Below are positions 12,787 to 24,722 of a stretch of 64,000 nt of DNA, piece after piece. The position numbers and the translations under genes are program-made. The notes beneath the pieces were generated by a model. It was not told the DNA's origin and did not search any database. It saw nothing but the letters and a program-made list of their open reading frames with translations. This DNA is from Opisthorchis felineus (Eukaryota; Platyhelminthes; Trematoda; Opisthorchiida; Opisthorchiidae). The stretch spans positions 6,435 to 70,434 of the forward strand of contig SJOL01006420.1 of the NCBI GenBank assembly GCA_004794785.1, given 5' to 3'. Each line of letters opens with the position of its first letter. Position 1 is the stretch's first letter.

Positions 12787-14548
12787 CGCTGTAGGGAAAA
12801 CTTTTGAGATGCGTTCAAAGGTGTCTTATCATTTTCTCGTCAGTGTCCGGTTTTCTTTAGGTAGTTTTTTGTATGGTGTTGTTCCTTTTCGGTCTCCATT
12901 GTGCCAAACCTTATCAACGCACAGGCGTCGTGGGACGTGCCTTTTTGTAAGGAACGTTTACTCAGTAGATTCCAGTATAGATAAAGTTGGCGACGGACCT
13001 GACAAGAAATCTGAGTGGCTGAGGCCCAAGTCGATAAACGGCTGTTTCGGATGAATTAGTACGAAAATATGCTTTAATGAATAAAAAGTTACCTAAAAAC
13101 CTCATGGGAGTAGCTAATTCAGGGACCCAGGACCAACTTAGGCAAATGACTCCCGCCACTGGATTCCTCGTCACACGTGAGTTCAGGGTGCTAGAAGGAA
13201 CGGTGACAGAATCCATAGCGAACTGATTGCAAACGCAGCTTCCCTCCGGTTTGAAGTATTGAAACATGTACTGTCAACTTTTGTGATGTATGAAACTGAA
13301 CAGGCTTTTTTATTTAAGCCATTGTGTTACAATCCGAAGACCTGGGTTTACGGAACATAAATCATCGGCAGTTGATCTTATCAGCTGAGCAATTCTTATA
13401 AGACGTCATAGGGTCAGAGGTCAGCCAATTAACCACTCGAAATATGTCTGGATCGTGGCTGATCGCACTCATTGGTTTCCTCTTGGTGTTACTGTGTCTT
13501 TCTGAATACAGTCCAGGCGGATACACTGAACTGATTTACTTCTTACCTTCCTGTGATTAGGCGCTCTGTGTTCAGCATATAGGATAAGATGCGAGTTTCT
13601 GAAACGGGTGTCACTGATGGAATAATCCTGGGAGACCTCGGTGACGGTCCTGAAATTCCGTAACATCCGCCATGGTGAAAATGAAGGACCTTGTCCATCA
13701 GGAAAGACAAATCGTCATGTCGAAGAGTTTTCAACAACCTTATGAGTAGTGTACTTCGTCATTATGTGTCAGTGTTTGCACGCCCTTGTCTTCTGCAAAT
13801 GGCGCTATCAATTGATGGACTCTTAACACAACTGATGAACTTCAGTATTGACCGAAGAATATTTCTAGGAAACTGGTATCAGAATGACGTTTTCCAGATT
13901 ATTCCTAGTCAGAATCTTCGCAATCGGTTCTGAGAACTAAGGTGGGGACCCACCTTACTTTGTGTTAACACTGTGTGCTGAATCTTGCCTGAACATGTTC
14001 TTTGAATATACCGTAGTTCACCACAGATTTATTTATTTTTTACCCACAGAACGTTACGCACAGCGGCTACGACTGATGGGCAGATTTTGTTTGGTCGACT
14101 TCTTCTGGTCACAACCGATCTGGTGGTTCTGGGAAGTCACTTATTCTCTAGTCGAAATGTGCCACTCGTTCGGCGACAGCCACAATGTCCTACTTTTCCG
14201 GCAGATGAACTTCGCTCCACAATATTCGCGTCTGGCCGCCGTATACTGACCCTGTTGGAAGGCCAAGCCATGCAGCCTTTTTCAACTTCATTTATCTCCG
14301 CTACCGTGCGTCTGATTGGATTCGCTCCTCAACGCTCTATGAACCTTATGCTCCGCTTTTGTCGTGATGCTCCGTCTCCAAGGCAGCTACCTTCGATGCC
14401 TACTTCGATTCTGTGGCCCCACTGTCCCCTACCCTCCCTACTCTCACAGTCTTTGAATCTCGTGTCCAGTGCAACCCATTTGCCTCAGTCGATTATTTCG
14501 GCCTACACACAAGCTTGTAAATTGCACATGGACAGCTCTTTGGATTAA
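3879..14548 (+). CDS. Large multi-exon nuclear-type coiled-coil protein, possibly ICE1-like
   Basis: Exons joined by GT/AG sites with matching phase: 3879-4070, 6240-6599, 6716-7208, 7417-7731, 7777 to about 7878, 8779-9093, 9535-11266, about 12457-12610; a last block, about 14050-14548, ends in TAA. The link between the last two blocks does not keep phase, so a small exon is missing or the last block belongs elsewhere. The donor of the fifth exon is also uncertain (7856 or 7879). Residues 1 to about 180 are charged and helical ([22 protein letters not shown]), a likely coiled coil. The middle is basic, Ser/Pro-rich and disordered, with repeated RTRRS/KRRL-type patches that look like nuclear localisation signals. 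The large exon then gives a helical, HEAT-like domain ([22 protein letters not shown]). Coiled-coil start, disordered middle and helical end, with a few similar spacings, recall little elongation complex subunit 1 (ICE1), but this is inference from memory. Introns hold SINE and PLE copies. Confidence 0.6.
4756..4893 (-). repeat. tRNA-derived SINE copy (internally deleted)
   Basis: Minus-strand copy of the same SINE, inside the first intron of the large coiled-coil gene. The B box is perfect (GGTTCGAACC) and the body ends CAGCTGAACG. About 30 bases around the CACCGAAAGG part are missing. Confidence 0.8.
11990..12175 (-). mobile_element. PLE terminal-repeat fragment with hammerhead
   Basis: Minus-strand piece of the Penelope-like terminal repeat found seven more times in the window. 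Its diagnostic order on minus is a hammerhead, then TCGAAGAGTTTTCAGCAACC, then TTATGAGTAG. It lies in an intron of the large coiled-coil gene, opposite to its transcription. Confidence 0.7.
12102..12145 (-). ncRNA. Hammerhead ribozyme (PLE type), core intact
   Basis: On minus: stem I CCTAC/GTGGG (5 pairs), core CTGATGA, stem II GTCC/GGAC, core GAA, a very short stem III, then the cleavage triplet GTC. The base at position 15.1 is G instead of A, giving a G-U wobble with U16.1. Very short stem III is a known feature of ribozymes in Penelope-like elements, which are thought to act best as dimers. Activity is likely but untested. Confidence 0.7.
12741..12782. repeat. (AT)n microsatellite
   Basis: About 21 uninterrupted AT units in an intron of the large coiled-coil gene. 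The length in the assembly may be unreliable. Confidence 0.95.
13715..13765 (+). mobile_element. PLE terminal-repeat stub
   Basis: Contains the sequence that normally follows the hammerhead (TCGAAGAGTTTTCAACAACC, then TTATGAGTAGTGTAC). The ribozyme itself, just upstream, is damaged beyond recognition apart from CATCAGG. Confidence 0.55.
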
Positions 14549-14586
14549 TGCATTTTTCGTACAGCGTCCTTAACATTTTCAAACAA

Positions 14587-14592
14587 ATTAAA
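14587..14592 (+). terminator. Poly(A) signal ATTAAA
   Basis: ATTAAA lies 39 bases after the TAA that ends the last block of the large coiled-coil gene, followed by T-rich DNA. It fits the 3' end of that transcript. Confidence 0.45.
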
Positions 14593-17085
14593 TGCCTTTT
14601 TTACAGTTGTGCTTTTTTACAGTTGCAAGTTTGTTGTCTTCCCGGTGATACCTCTCACTTTCGGGTCGTTAGACCGAACCGGAATTATCCGTTTGCGGTA
14701 TCAGCTTTTTCTATGGGGTAATATAATACTCCTATACTTTCATCCTTTAACCAAAGGACGTCACTATTCAATCACAAATGATTTGAGTAGTAGCTCAGCT
14801 TCTGGATCTGTAAGACAGGTGAAAAATCGTATCTACGATCACATAGTAGCTCCATGTTCTGTGTTCTCGGTATCTGTGGTTTTCCTTCATTGTGTGAGTA
14901 GGTTACAGACCCTAACCCATTTTTAGACGCATGGTTCCAGGATATTGTTCCAAAATTCAACATAGTTCACAGCTTTGGCTGATACCACTATCTGACTAAA
15001 GTGAGGTTTGTTGAGGTTTGGTTGAATAGTGATACAGCTCCCTATAGATAACTGGGAATTCGACAGATGAAGGTTTTCTTCTTTGGGAACATAGATTCTA
15101 CCCGAGTATGGTGATCTCACAGTGACTGTGCTTGTGTCATAGACAATTTCGACCTATATGTGTTCGGTTTTTTATGAACCGCTGACTTGTTTTGTTGCTC
15201 AGTGTGTCACCGTGGATTGAATGCTGCTCATTCGTTAAACGTATCACATGCTCGTGTAACATCATAATGCGAATCCAATCTTCCGATCGAGGTAGTTATG
15301 TTCTGTCCGCCAGTCGGGCATCCCATAACTAATGAGGTACATCACCCTGTTGCTTGTGGTATTTCTGTTCAGTGCTCAGCTTATTAAATGTTCTCGAACT
15401 TGTTGGATTGTTTCCACTGAGAACTTCGCTATGTAAGGCCGGTACCAACTGCTGGGACAGCTGATAAATACGGTACAACTGTTCTTTCTGGGCAAAGAGA
15501 CCCCAGCGGTGCGCATCCAATTCAAATGTATATTTTGGGATCGAATATTCGACCGTAGAGTAAAATCCCATGACGAGGAGTCTTATCCATTACTGGCCCC
15601 ATTTTTGTACCCACTGTTTATTTGCTTGTGTGCGGCGGCTATGTTGCGTTTTGAGGCCTTGCTTTGTCAGCCGACCTAAGCGAAGTGGGGAAGTCAACTT
15701 CTTGACTGACAGACAGAACCCATAGAACATAAGGAATACCCGGTTTAAGAATCAGGCATTTAGGTCAGTGGGAGACTGAACCGCCGGATCTGCACGACAG
15801 ATCCTTGGATGACTTGCAAATCTTTATTGTCTTCAGGATCCGGAGAATCCTAGTGACTTGCAGAATGTATGTGAACGTGTAAAAGTTATCTAGTCCTCCT
15901 AAAACGCCATATTGGATTGGGGAAGCCACGGTGGGCTAGATCAAAAACATAGGTTGCCAGACTCCTGTGTCGCTCTGATGCCCATCAAATCCCTGTTGTG
16001 AGAATAAATAATGGTACTACAGTATCCCAGTTCCTTAAAGGACTACTATGGGGAAGCGAAGTATGTGGTCTTACCCGGGGGGCTCACACACTGTACTACG
16101 TTTGCCCAAGCCCGAAGTGCTCTATGTTGTGCTTCTCGTAATACGGTAACCTGGGTCTACTCAACAAAGTCCAGATTGGAAGCATGTTATATTCTGATGG
16201 TCACACGTATGTATTTTTTGGTAATGTGAGGAGATTTGAGAATTTCAATGGAGATTTCGTCCTGTCGGTGAAATCAGTCTGCTAAAAAAAGCGAGAAAAT
16301 CTACAGCTGTTTCATCCTAATGGGAATCTTCAGCAGTACATATTTCACGAAACTCCAGATAGTCTCGAACAAGAATGAAATGGCTGTACGACACCCGTCG
16401 GTTTTTCAGCATAGATTGGCTTCACTTACAGGACAAAATCTCTATCAATGTATCCGATTGTCCGTCTGTCTTTAGGCAACGTGTGCGGTTTTTTTCCGTA
16501 GAATGAAAGCCCACTAAAACAATGCAGTAGGTGCGATTCAGCGTAATGCAACATTTTCATAAGCAAGGGATTTACTCACCAGGACAAATAGCCCTAGAAG
16601 GGTGAAAACTCTCTGTTGATTGGCTGACTGAACAGGTGACACATCGTCCAATAGCCAGCCACGAGCGGAATGTTTCCCACACGTACAAACAGTGGCAAAG
16701 GCTAATAAACACCTGTTACCTGCACGCATGTGACCCACTTGCCGTTGACCCAACATGCTGAATTGTTTTTGAACTCTGATTTAATTTTAGCTAAGTGCAC
16801 ATTGCTCCTACGCCATCGTAGAAATGCACACTGGAAACCTAGTTTCTGAACATTCCGAAAAAGCCCCAAGTAGCACAATTGGGTCGTTTTTAGAAATAGA
16901 GTATACTAGAGAGTTTTCATGTTTACGACCCCAGTAATTCAACCAATTCCCCGGCTTCCTTCAGGATTCTTTACCGGTCTGCTTGACCATGAGAATGCGG
17001 CTACAAACTTTGCTAAGTAGGCTTAACATATGTCTTCTTTTTCATCAACTGATCTCTGATTCTTTCTCCTTGCATTAGCATCACA
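14593..17085. other. Intergenic, no gene seen
   Basis: Short frames only, no convincing splice-flanked exon and no repeat from the families named here. The PPIH promoter and leader should lie in the last few hundred bases, but I see no defined motif. Confidence 0.5.
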
Positions 17086-20000
17086 ATGGCAGTCCCGTTA
17101 CCAGCCGTCTCCGAGCGGATGAACAACCCGAAGAACCCGGTCGTATTTTTTGACGTCACTGTTGGTGGACAGGTACTTTATTCAGTATTTGATGAGCTTT
17201 CTTCACATAAACTGCAGGGCGACGAGTTTATTCATTTTCATATCACCTTGCTACTTCCATCTTTTTCGCCATCACTCCACAGGAAATCGGCCGGATGCAG
17301 TTTGAGCTTTTCCAGGATGTTGTTCCAAAAACTGCGGAAAACTTCAGGTTCGTCCTTTTTCAATAATTGCTGATCGATTCTCTGTCATCTTCCATTTTTG
17401 AAAAAAATGGATTGAATGTTTTATCGTTCACTCAAGTAAGGCATTGTCTCGCCGAAAATAGTGCCTGTCGTTATTTACTCCATGTCGTGCTTCTGTTCGT
17501 GACCAACAGTTATCGCTATCAAGTCTTCTACGCAGTTCGTATTACCATTGATTCGGCACCATATCCTATCACCCTTCTTGTCTCCATTTGTTCGCTGCTA
17601 GAGTAGTATCAGTTGGGTAATTTAACCTCACACTAGCTGATCCCTCTTGAGGAGGTCAGTTCCTATTTTTAGAGATACGTCGTCCTGAAAAGTTTCCTTT
17701 TTTGTGGTGGCTACGATATTGTATGATCCTCCTCCGAGCCGTCAACTGTATGTTATTCTGTCTCTTTGCAGGCAATTCTGTACCGGAGAGTATCGGAAAG
17801 ACGGCGTCCCAACAGGTTACAAAGGCAGTTCGTTCCATCGTATCATCAAAGACTTCATGGTTCAGGGTGGAGATTTTATCAATGTAAGATGAATCTGCTC
17901 CACACGGTCAACTGTCACTTCACTTCTTGAGTGTGACTACTATTTCCATTTTAAGTAGTATGTTTTATGAGTGCTTTCGACATGTCCAAGAGGCCTGGGT
18001 CGGGAGCTAAAAGTCGACGTGGAACAAGATTATCTTGAGGTTGACTGTTGTTGTGTGCTGAAAAGTACTTGTTTAAAAGTACGTGACAGTAACTGCGTAA
18101 GGGAAATCAGTAAATATGTAGCTGGATCCTGAGAACCCAGTTCGCGTGCGTTTTCGTTTTTATCTGAACATAACAGTCGGGCAAAGTGAGATGAGAAACG
18201 TAGCCATCTTGTTACCACTTTCAGGCTATCAAATCTCGGACCACGTACTCGCTGACTGGCTTCTATCTCTGGTGAATTTGGCCTTAGACGGTTTTTGACA
18301 GAGTACCATCTCTCGGGGGGTCCAGATACATGGGTTTTGAAGAGTTCGTTGTCAATCCCTGACTCTATCAAGCTGGTGCGGAGCTTTGAGTTGTCTTTGG
18401 TTATCAGCCAATTATAGCTGGACCAGGGTAATCTCATTCATCGTGGATTGCGTATGGAATGTATTCTTCTCTTCACTACCAACCAGCCACTGAGATGCAA
18501 TTGAGCACCTTGTTTTTAGTGGCTGGAAATTTTCATGCAGTTTACGCGTGTAAATATGATAAAAACCGCTGGTGTTTAATAACCACACGGGGTCATAAAT
18601 ACGCTGCACATGAATCTGAACAACTCCCTGATGATTACTTCTGTAATGTGGCCACATCTCCATTTGTGGTCAAACTTTAAGCACCGGTGACGCCTAGCAT
18701 ATTTGTGCAATTAACGTTTTTTCTTCATAGTATCACCCCTTCCTGCTTGTTTTAGATTGCTCTCCTGCAGAGTTTTCTGTTGCTATCTTTCGAGCATTTT
18801 TATTCAAATGTGAATTTGTACTGTAATTGGAGACAGACTGGTCACACCAAACAACATTGTTCTGTTTTCTATGTAGCTACAACTTCCCATGTAGTTTCTC
18901 CGTTTCCTTTTTCAAACTACCGTCTTCTTCTCTGATCCAATGCAGGGGGATGGAACCGGTTCTTTCAGTATCTACGGTGGCACTCAATTTGCGGATGAGA
19001 ATTTCAGGATGAAGCACAATTCCCCGGGAATGCTTTCCATGGTAAGTTGGTGTCTACTCCGTATTAAATCCTGATTACTTGTGCTGTGGTGATCCGGCAC
19101 AGGACGTGACTATCTATAGCCTGAATTTTCCTTATGTCCGTTGAACCCATCCCGAAGCTCCACCGCTTTTTCCTGTTTCCTAACAATTGTGAAACAGTCC
19201 ATTAGAAATATCTCTCGGATTCGCCCTACAGACGTTTACAAGGTCATTAAAAACCCCAATTATCAGGCTCACGTCAACCCCTTAACTGAAGACGTTGCGC
19301 TTCTAATCAATGACCCTCGTTGCTTTGTGGCGCCTGTCAACACTTGCTATAATATCGTTCCCTTTTATCTGAGCATTATCACAGAGTTATTAGTGAGCAA
19401 CTCTAGAAGAACTGGTCAATTATTTCGGTGCACATTCCCTGGCTGACTGGTTTTCACTACGTGTCTGACAGTACCCACCCAAGAAGCGGATGAATTTATT
19501 AACGAATAGACGAATCGAAAGTACATGCTGTCGCTGCTTTATTACATCCATTTTATCCCTCGACTTCGCTTCTATTTGATTGGCTGGCATGAGGTTTTCA
19601 AACTTAGATAATTCCAGAACATTATTATTGCCTACTGGCGGCTGCTGGAACATCTAAACAGGATCCAGGTACTTCGAAAAAAGCTCATCTGGGTCCAGCT
19701 CCATCTGGTCCACCTGGTCTCCTGAGTTTGTTCTCAGTAAGCTGACTTTCTGTTAAGTAGCCCTTTAACCGGTTAGGAAGAGAATCGAAAATTTACGGGA
19801 GCAAAGAGATGGAAGAGATGTTGAAGGTATTTTCAACTAGGCACTTCCAATCGTTTTATCGGCTTTACTGATTGTGACTGCAGCCCTGCCTCATTTCTAC
19901 CTGATGTACAGCTAGCTACAGTGATTGACTAGTGAAAAGTCGTGTGACGGTGGATAGTCCTGACTGATTGACACTAGGTATCACTCTATACAGCCCTTTT

Positions 20001-23000
20001 GCAATCATCCAGCTTTCTACAAGAGGTTCCTTTCTTACAAATTAGTTGAACTGATGCCTTTTTTCTCGCGGTGTTTCGCTTTTTGCACCTTCTTGATCTT
20101 TTTCGGTCGTTTCAGGCCAACAGTGGTCGAGATACAAATGGATGTCAGTTTTTCATCACTTGTGCTCCGTGCGAGTTTCTTGATGGGAAACATGTGGTGT
20201 TCGGTAAGCTTTTTTTGCGGTTTAGTTGTGGATGACCACTTAGCAGTGAGCCATTTAAATCTAGCGTAGCACAAACCCGATAACCACTCTAGGGACTAGG
20301 TATTCCCGCGTTTGCCTTTCTGGAAGTCTACAATAGCATATTTTGTGACCAGTTTGTGCAATATTGCCTGTGAGCAGTCATCATTTATCCTCGACCAAAA
20401 TCCGCTAGTATAAGTGTTTCAATGATCCCGTGGGCTACGTTGTTAGCAAGACAGGAGGAGTGCAACCAAACAGTAGTGAACCTCTGCTGCGTCCGATTGT
20501 ATTATGAACCGGTTTGAACGTACACTGTGCAATAGAAGTTATCCCATTATGTACTCTCAAGTCACCTACCAGGAGCTGTAGTACAGCTGTAGTACAGCTC
20601 GACAGCGACTCATCGTCGTATCACCTTACACTCCAGTGGAAGGTAGGTCAGAAGCCGATGAAGGGGCTTTCTGCTGTGCTTCGTGTGATCTTCAATGTTA
20701 AACTACAAGGCTGAAAACTGTAATTCTGGTTGGAGACGTGAACGTGAAATCAAGTCGATTTTTCCCAAAGGAAGGGCGACTGGAGTTGTCCGTGTACGGC
20801 GTGCGAACAACGGTGGCGACTTCTTCACCCATGTGATTCTCACAACATGGCGGTTCAACATGATGCATCCGGAAACCATCTTGTCCGAACCAACCTGGCA
20901 CACTGGGAACACGTCGTAATTGTCTGGTTTTGGGGAACCGTTTGGGTGAAGAGCACGCTTTTCGTACTCGATTTCAAACATTTCTTGTTCAGCGCACATC
21001 CATCCACAACTGTCGCATCTGATCACGAAGCCGGTAGGCGAAACCCATTCCATCACGGGACTGTCAGTCAAACGTTGACGAACATTGCATAGAAGCTCCG
21101 ACAGTAATGTGGACCGCATGCGAGCAGCTGGCAATATAATATCGCATCCCCGAGAAGGCCGAGTTTCCATTGACGATATCTTTATCCGGAGAGCGTTGTT
21201 CCATTTCAATTGACTCCGTATACGACAATAAACGGAAAGCGCTGGGACACAAACTGAAGAACGGTCTACGAAGATTCCGGTAGGACTTTACATTGAACGA
21301 GTAAAGGAAATGGTGAAGACTTCTTACCTCTGCGTTCTCATATCCCCAACTTTTCTGGTTGAAAACTGAATACTAGATTGGCTGTATGCGCAAAAAGGGA
21401 CACCATAATTCACAGTTTCTCCCGCCTTCTTGACAAATGATCGGGACCTATCTCAGAGCAGCTTAGCTGGCCGAAATCAGGTATCTGGCCAACGTATCCA
21501 GACGCCCAAGTGTCGTAAGACTACGCCAGCTACTCGCTTTTTGAATCCAAAGTCCCTTTGGAATTTTAGCTGTCTAACGGAAATGGGGCACCGAGTCCAG
21601 TATTCCTCCCACCTGCCCTCTTGAAAATGAATGGATGAAATCATTATTTCCTCCTTAGCAAGCCTCCTCTGCTGTAATTGATGGATCTGAAAGGTATCGC
21701 ATGATTGATGCCCATCGGCCTTCATCTGTGACGCCTCCACAGAGTTGTCAGCCCACTTTCAACCCCGTCCAGGTTGATGGCTGGCTTCAAAAACGTGACA
21801 AACCACCACTAGAGAATAACAGCAAGGTTACGGCTGTATTGACTCTATTTTGAGGGCATTATCGAGGCAGCAACTGGTGACGTGAGAATTTCTGGTTTTC
21901 AAAGAACTTTTCAGCTTAGTTGCTCAAAGCGATTCATAGAACCGTTTGTTTCGCCGAGGATTGCCGAATGTTTTCCAATAACCATATGCTCATCCAAAGA
22001 GCAGAGCGAGAGCATAAGGACACCTGTCTCGAACGTCCCGCACAGTGATTGAGGTTTGCCAAGGTAAGTGATCTCTCCCTTACTTTCCAACTTCATCATT
22101 CGCCGTTTAATGGAAGAGACATTCAAATGCTTCAAATTCATGAGAGCCGAGCGCCTTGTGGAGGACATACTACCCAAATTTCAGTTCCCCCCCCCCGCAA
22201 ACGCAAATTTGGATACGCAGAAAGAAGCGAAGGTTTTTGGCACCTTCTATGGGTGAAGTCATACTACGCGGTCGCGTTGGGAATACACTCACTCTCTACA
22301 TAACAAATGATCTCAAGACTATCGGTAACCTGACCTACTTGAGAAGCGTTGTTTTCCCGCTTTGATGCTTCGGATGCAGTAGCCTTCAGGACAAACAAGG
22401 AGCGCTCGGCCGGCACTTCGTCAGTTTTGTAGTTGAAAGGTGGTTGTCAGATCTTGGGCGGAAGGCGGAGCTTATAGGGCCTGTGTGTAGTCATTCCTTC
22501 CGAACAGTTTGAAATCTTGGCCGGTGCATAGAAAATGCACACAGTCCCCCGGTTTTCGATTAATACTGCTTCTGTCAGCTGGTTTTCATCTATCACATCA
22601 GCATTAAAGTGGTACGTAAACGCACATTTGGCAATAGACGAAACCCATACTTAATAGTGAAGGTACACAGTCCAGAAAGTGACTGCTAAACCGAGCGCTG
22701 TTTGTGAAGCTCCAGCCAAACTGGGGATGAAATGGTGCTAATCACTCAGTTCCACAACACTTCGCAAATTCAACAGTTGTCGTCTTCTGAGTTGGGTACC
22801 AGATGGCAAACCTCGTCTAGTATCAGAGACCGTTTCCTACATCGCAACATGCCGCACTCACTGACGGTCCTGTATCAACAAATTGGTCAGCCTACCCTAC
22901 GATTCCCATTCACCATTATAGCCTTCCGTACATGTTCTCTGATTTCGTTCTTATCGTCCGTTTTGAGTCGTATTCGTCATGTATGCAAATGCGGTTATTG

Positions 23001-24286
23001 GTCACGTCGGGCTTCCGTAATCTATGAAAACTGATGGCCAAAGGGACGCAACCGGTCTTTCTTCATCCAACTGATGAACTCCAGTGAATAGAAAACGCTC
23101 AAGTGGATTGCTTTTTTCTCGAGTAACCGGATCCAGTCGTTATGATCATGCGATGCACCTGTGCGTTTCTGTCTCGGTTAAAATGAAGACGACTTACTGT
23201 CGAAATGCACTCATTATCAAATTGAGTTTGCCTGTGCCTACATGGATACGTCCCAAGAAGGGCGAAGGCTGTATTGGGTTATTGCAGTATGATACGTCAA
23301 GAAACTATACTTCTATATCTCGAAAATTATCCCAACTGAAAGATGGGGCGGTTTTGTGCAACACATTCACAGTGAAGAATATCACAAGCGGTAGATCCAG
23401 CCAGGATTCAGTCGAGTCTTCCGTTAATACCAAATTGATTTGCGAACGAATGTACTTCGCGAATTGCGTACAATTTGGATTCAGTTAGAACATGAGTTAG
23501 ACGGAAGCACTTGTGGGCTGCCGAAGGAATTCCAGCAACCATATGAGTACTGTGTTCTGTCAGCACAGAAGACGACTCACGTTTACCTCCTTGACAGCTC
23601 TTTTCATCTGATAGCGTTCACAGTGACGAATTCGGGACCAGATTGAATGAGAGCGTGAAAGCTACAAGTGAAGTCCTCCAAGTTTCGGTCCTCACCCAAT
23701 TCCTCTGAAGCTTTTAGGGCGTTTTTTTTATGTAGACAGCGATAGATCAGAAAATGGTGTTTTTGGGAAATCAAATAACTTGTATGATTAACGTATCTTA
23801 TAGATGGCCGTGTTTTATAAAGTTGTGAACCACTTAGGCTTCATAGGAGACTTTAGACAATTAATTCATGAAAGAATATATCGACACAACCGGATTTATG
23901 TTAATTTTCAGCCTTGTGAGCATTCAGCTGTTTTCAGTCAAATCCAGAGGACCGTGCGAAGTAGTGGTTTTGAAGGACAAAGGCTTTTTGTTCTGAACCA
24001 CCGTCTCATTTTCCTAATTCCCGTTTTTTTTTGTCCATGACCTTTAGCCTCACGTTTGATGAAATTATTAGCTGCGTGAGGCTGTGTAGTTCATAATTTG
24101 AAGCGGACAATTTTGTTTCCTATCGGTTTTATTCTCTCAAGTTCAACCAGGTTTCCGTTCTGTTTCTTCGCTTCAGGTCAGATTGTCGATGGAATGTTAG
24201 TGCTGAAAAAGATTGAAAACGTCCCCACCGGTGCGAACAACCGTCCCAAGGCTCCCGTATTGATCACTCAGTGTGGCGAAATGTAA
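17086..24286 (+). CDS. PPIH: Peptidyl-prolyl cis-trans isomerase H (cyclophilin H)
   Basis: Six exons with exact phase: 17086-17172, 17283-17347, 17772-17883, 18946-19041, 20116-20203 and 24177-24286, giving 185 residues against 177 in human. It is a single cyclophilin domain, recognisable as PPIH by [27 protein letters not shown] and the C-terminal [12 protein letters not shown] and ITQCGEM. PPIH binds the PRP3-PRP4 proteins of the U4/U6 snRNP and helps tri-snRNP assembly in the nucleus; that role is taken from the family. Catalytic residues by cyclophilin A alignment are present: Arg74, Phe79, Met80, Gln82, Gln131, Phe133, Leu142 and His146. The exception is Phe141, where cyclophilin A (Trp121) and human PPIH have Trp. 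The N-terminus is seven residues longer than in human, and one residue is inserted near 100. The start is the only ATG matching the family N-terminus (MAV). Intron 5 is 4 kb and full of retroelement relics. Confidence 0.97.
19619..19736 (+). other. Cryptic exon-like block in PPIH intron 4
   Basis: Between AG at 19618 and a GTAAGC donor at 19737 there is an open frame with protein-like content ([20 protein letters not shown], then [12 protein letters not shown]). It does not fit PPIH phase, because both neighbouring exons join at phase 0. It could be a relic of another gene or chance. No partner exon was found. Confidence 0.2.
20690..20960 (+). mobile_element. RTE retrotransposon endonuclease fragment
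   Basis: Translates, with frameshifts and stops, to an apurinic-type endonuclease piece: [10 protein letters not shown] (family form AGDFNAQVGR), then a [12 protein letters not shown] block and a TWRF-like block. It is a decayed copy inside PPIH intron 5. The DNA up to about 21240 may belong to the same element, but I cannot define its ends. Confidence 0.6.
23345..23560 (+). mobile_element. PLE terminal-repeat relic without hammerhead
   Basis: Follows the plus-strand copy at 60.9-61.1 kb piece by piece: GCAACACATTCA, GAAGAATATCA, GCGTACAATTTGG, TAGAACATGAG, CGGAAGCAC and, after a deletion that removed the ribozyme, CCAGCAACCATATGAGTA. It lies in PPIH intron 5. Confidence 0.55.
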
Positions 24287-24306
24287 CCCCCACCTTTCCT
24301 GTTGTA

Positions 24307-24312
24307 AATAAA
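24307..24312 (+). terminator. Poly(A) signal AATAAA of PPIH
   Basis: AATAAA lies 20 bases after the PPIH stop codon, which implies a very short 3' UTR. Confidence 0.85.
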
Positions 24313-24609
24313 ACATGTATTCGACTTTGTGTTTGTACATGCCTATTAAGGCTATTTTGTATTTTAAAAAATGCTGCGGTTGATTTGTTTTGTGTTATTT
24401 CCAGCCTTCTCATGGCATTATTGGCATTTTCAGATGTCCTGCGTGTGAGTACCATTCACTCATTTTCATTATCCATGTTGTGTGTTGTCCGTCTGTTTGC
24501 TTACCTGTGTGTTCTGTCTCTCGGGCCACCCGTATGTGACAGGTTCTGATCATCCGACGGAGGGCACCTTCGAGAGTTGGGAATCTTTCAATCGAGATTG
24601 TGTTATAGG

Positions 24610-24722
24610 CCGAGATCACCGTACAGTTGTTTTATCCCACTTGGGGATCATCACTAGTGCGTATTCGAACCCGCGACTTATCGGCTGGTAGTTCAAGACC
24701 GTACCGTTGGGCTACAAGCGGC
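24610..24722 (-). repeat. Hammerhead-type SINE (Sm-alpha-like), ribozyme decayed
   Basis: On minus: a tRNA-like head (GTAGCCCAACGGTA), a B box (GGGTTCGAATACGC), then GCACTAGTGATGATCCCCA and GTGGGATAAAAC, a recognisable hammerhead layout. Core CTGATGA has become GTGATGA and GAAA has become TAAA, so cleavage is not expected. It lies just downstream of PPIH. Confidence 0.6.

Noticed and set aside
18030..18437. 135-codon minus-strand ORF within PPIH intron 3
   Set aside because: No ATG context, splice partner or recognisable motif; composition looks like chance.
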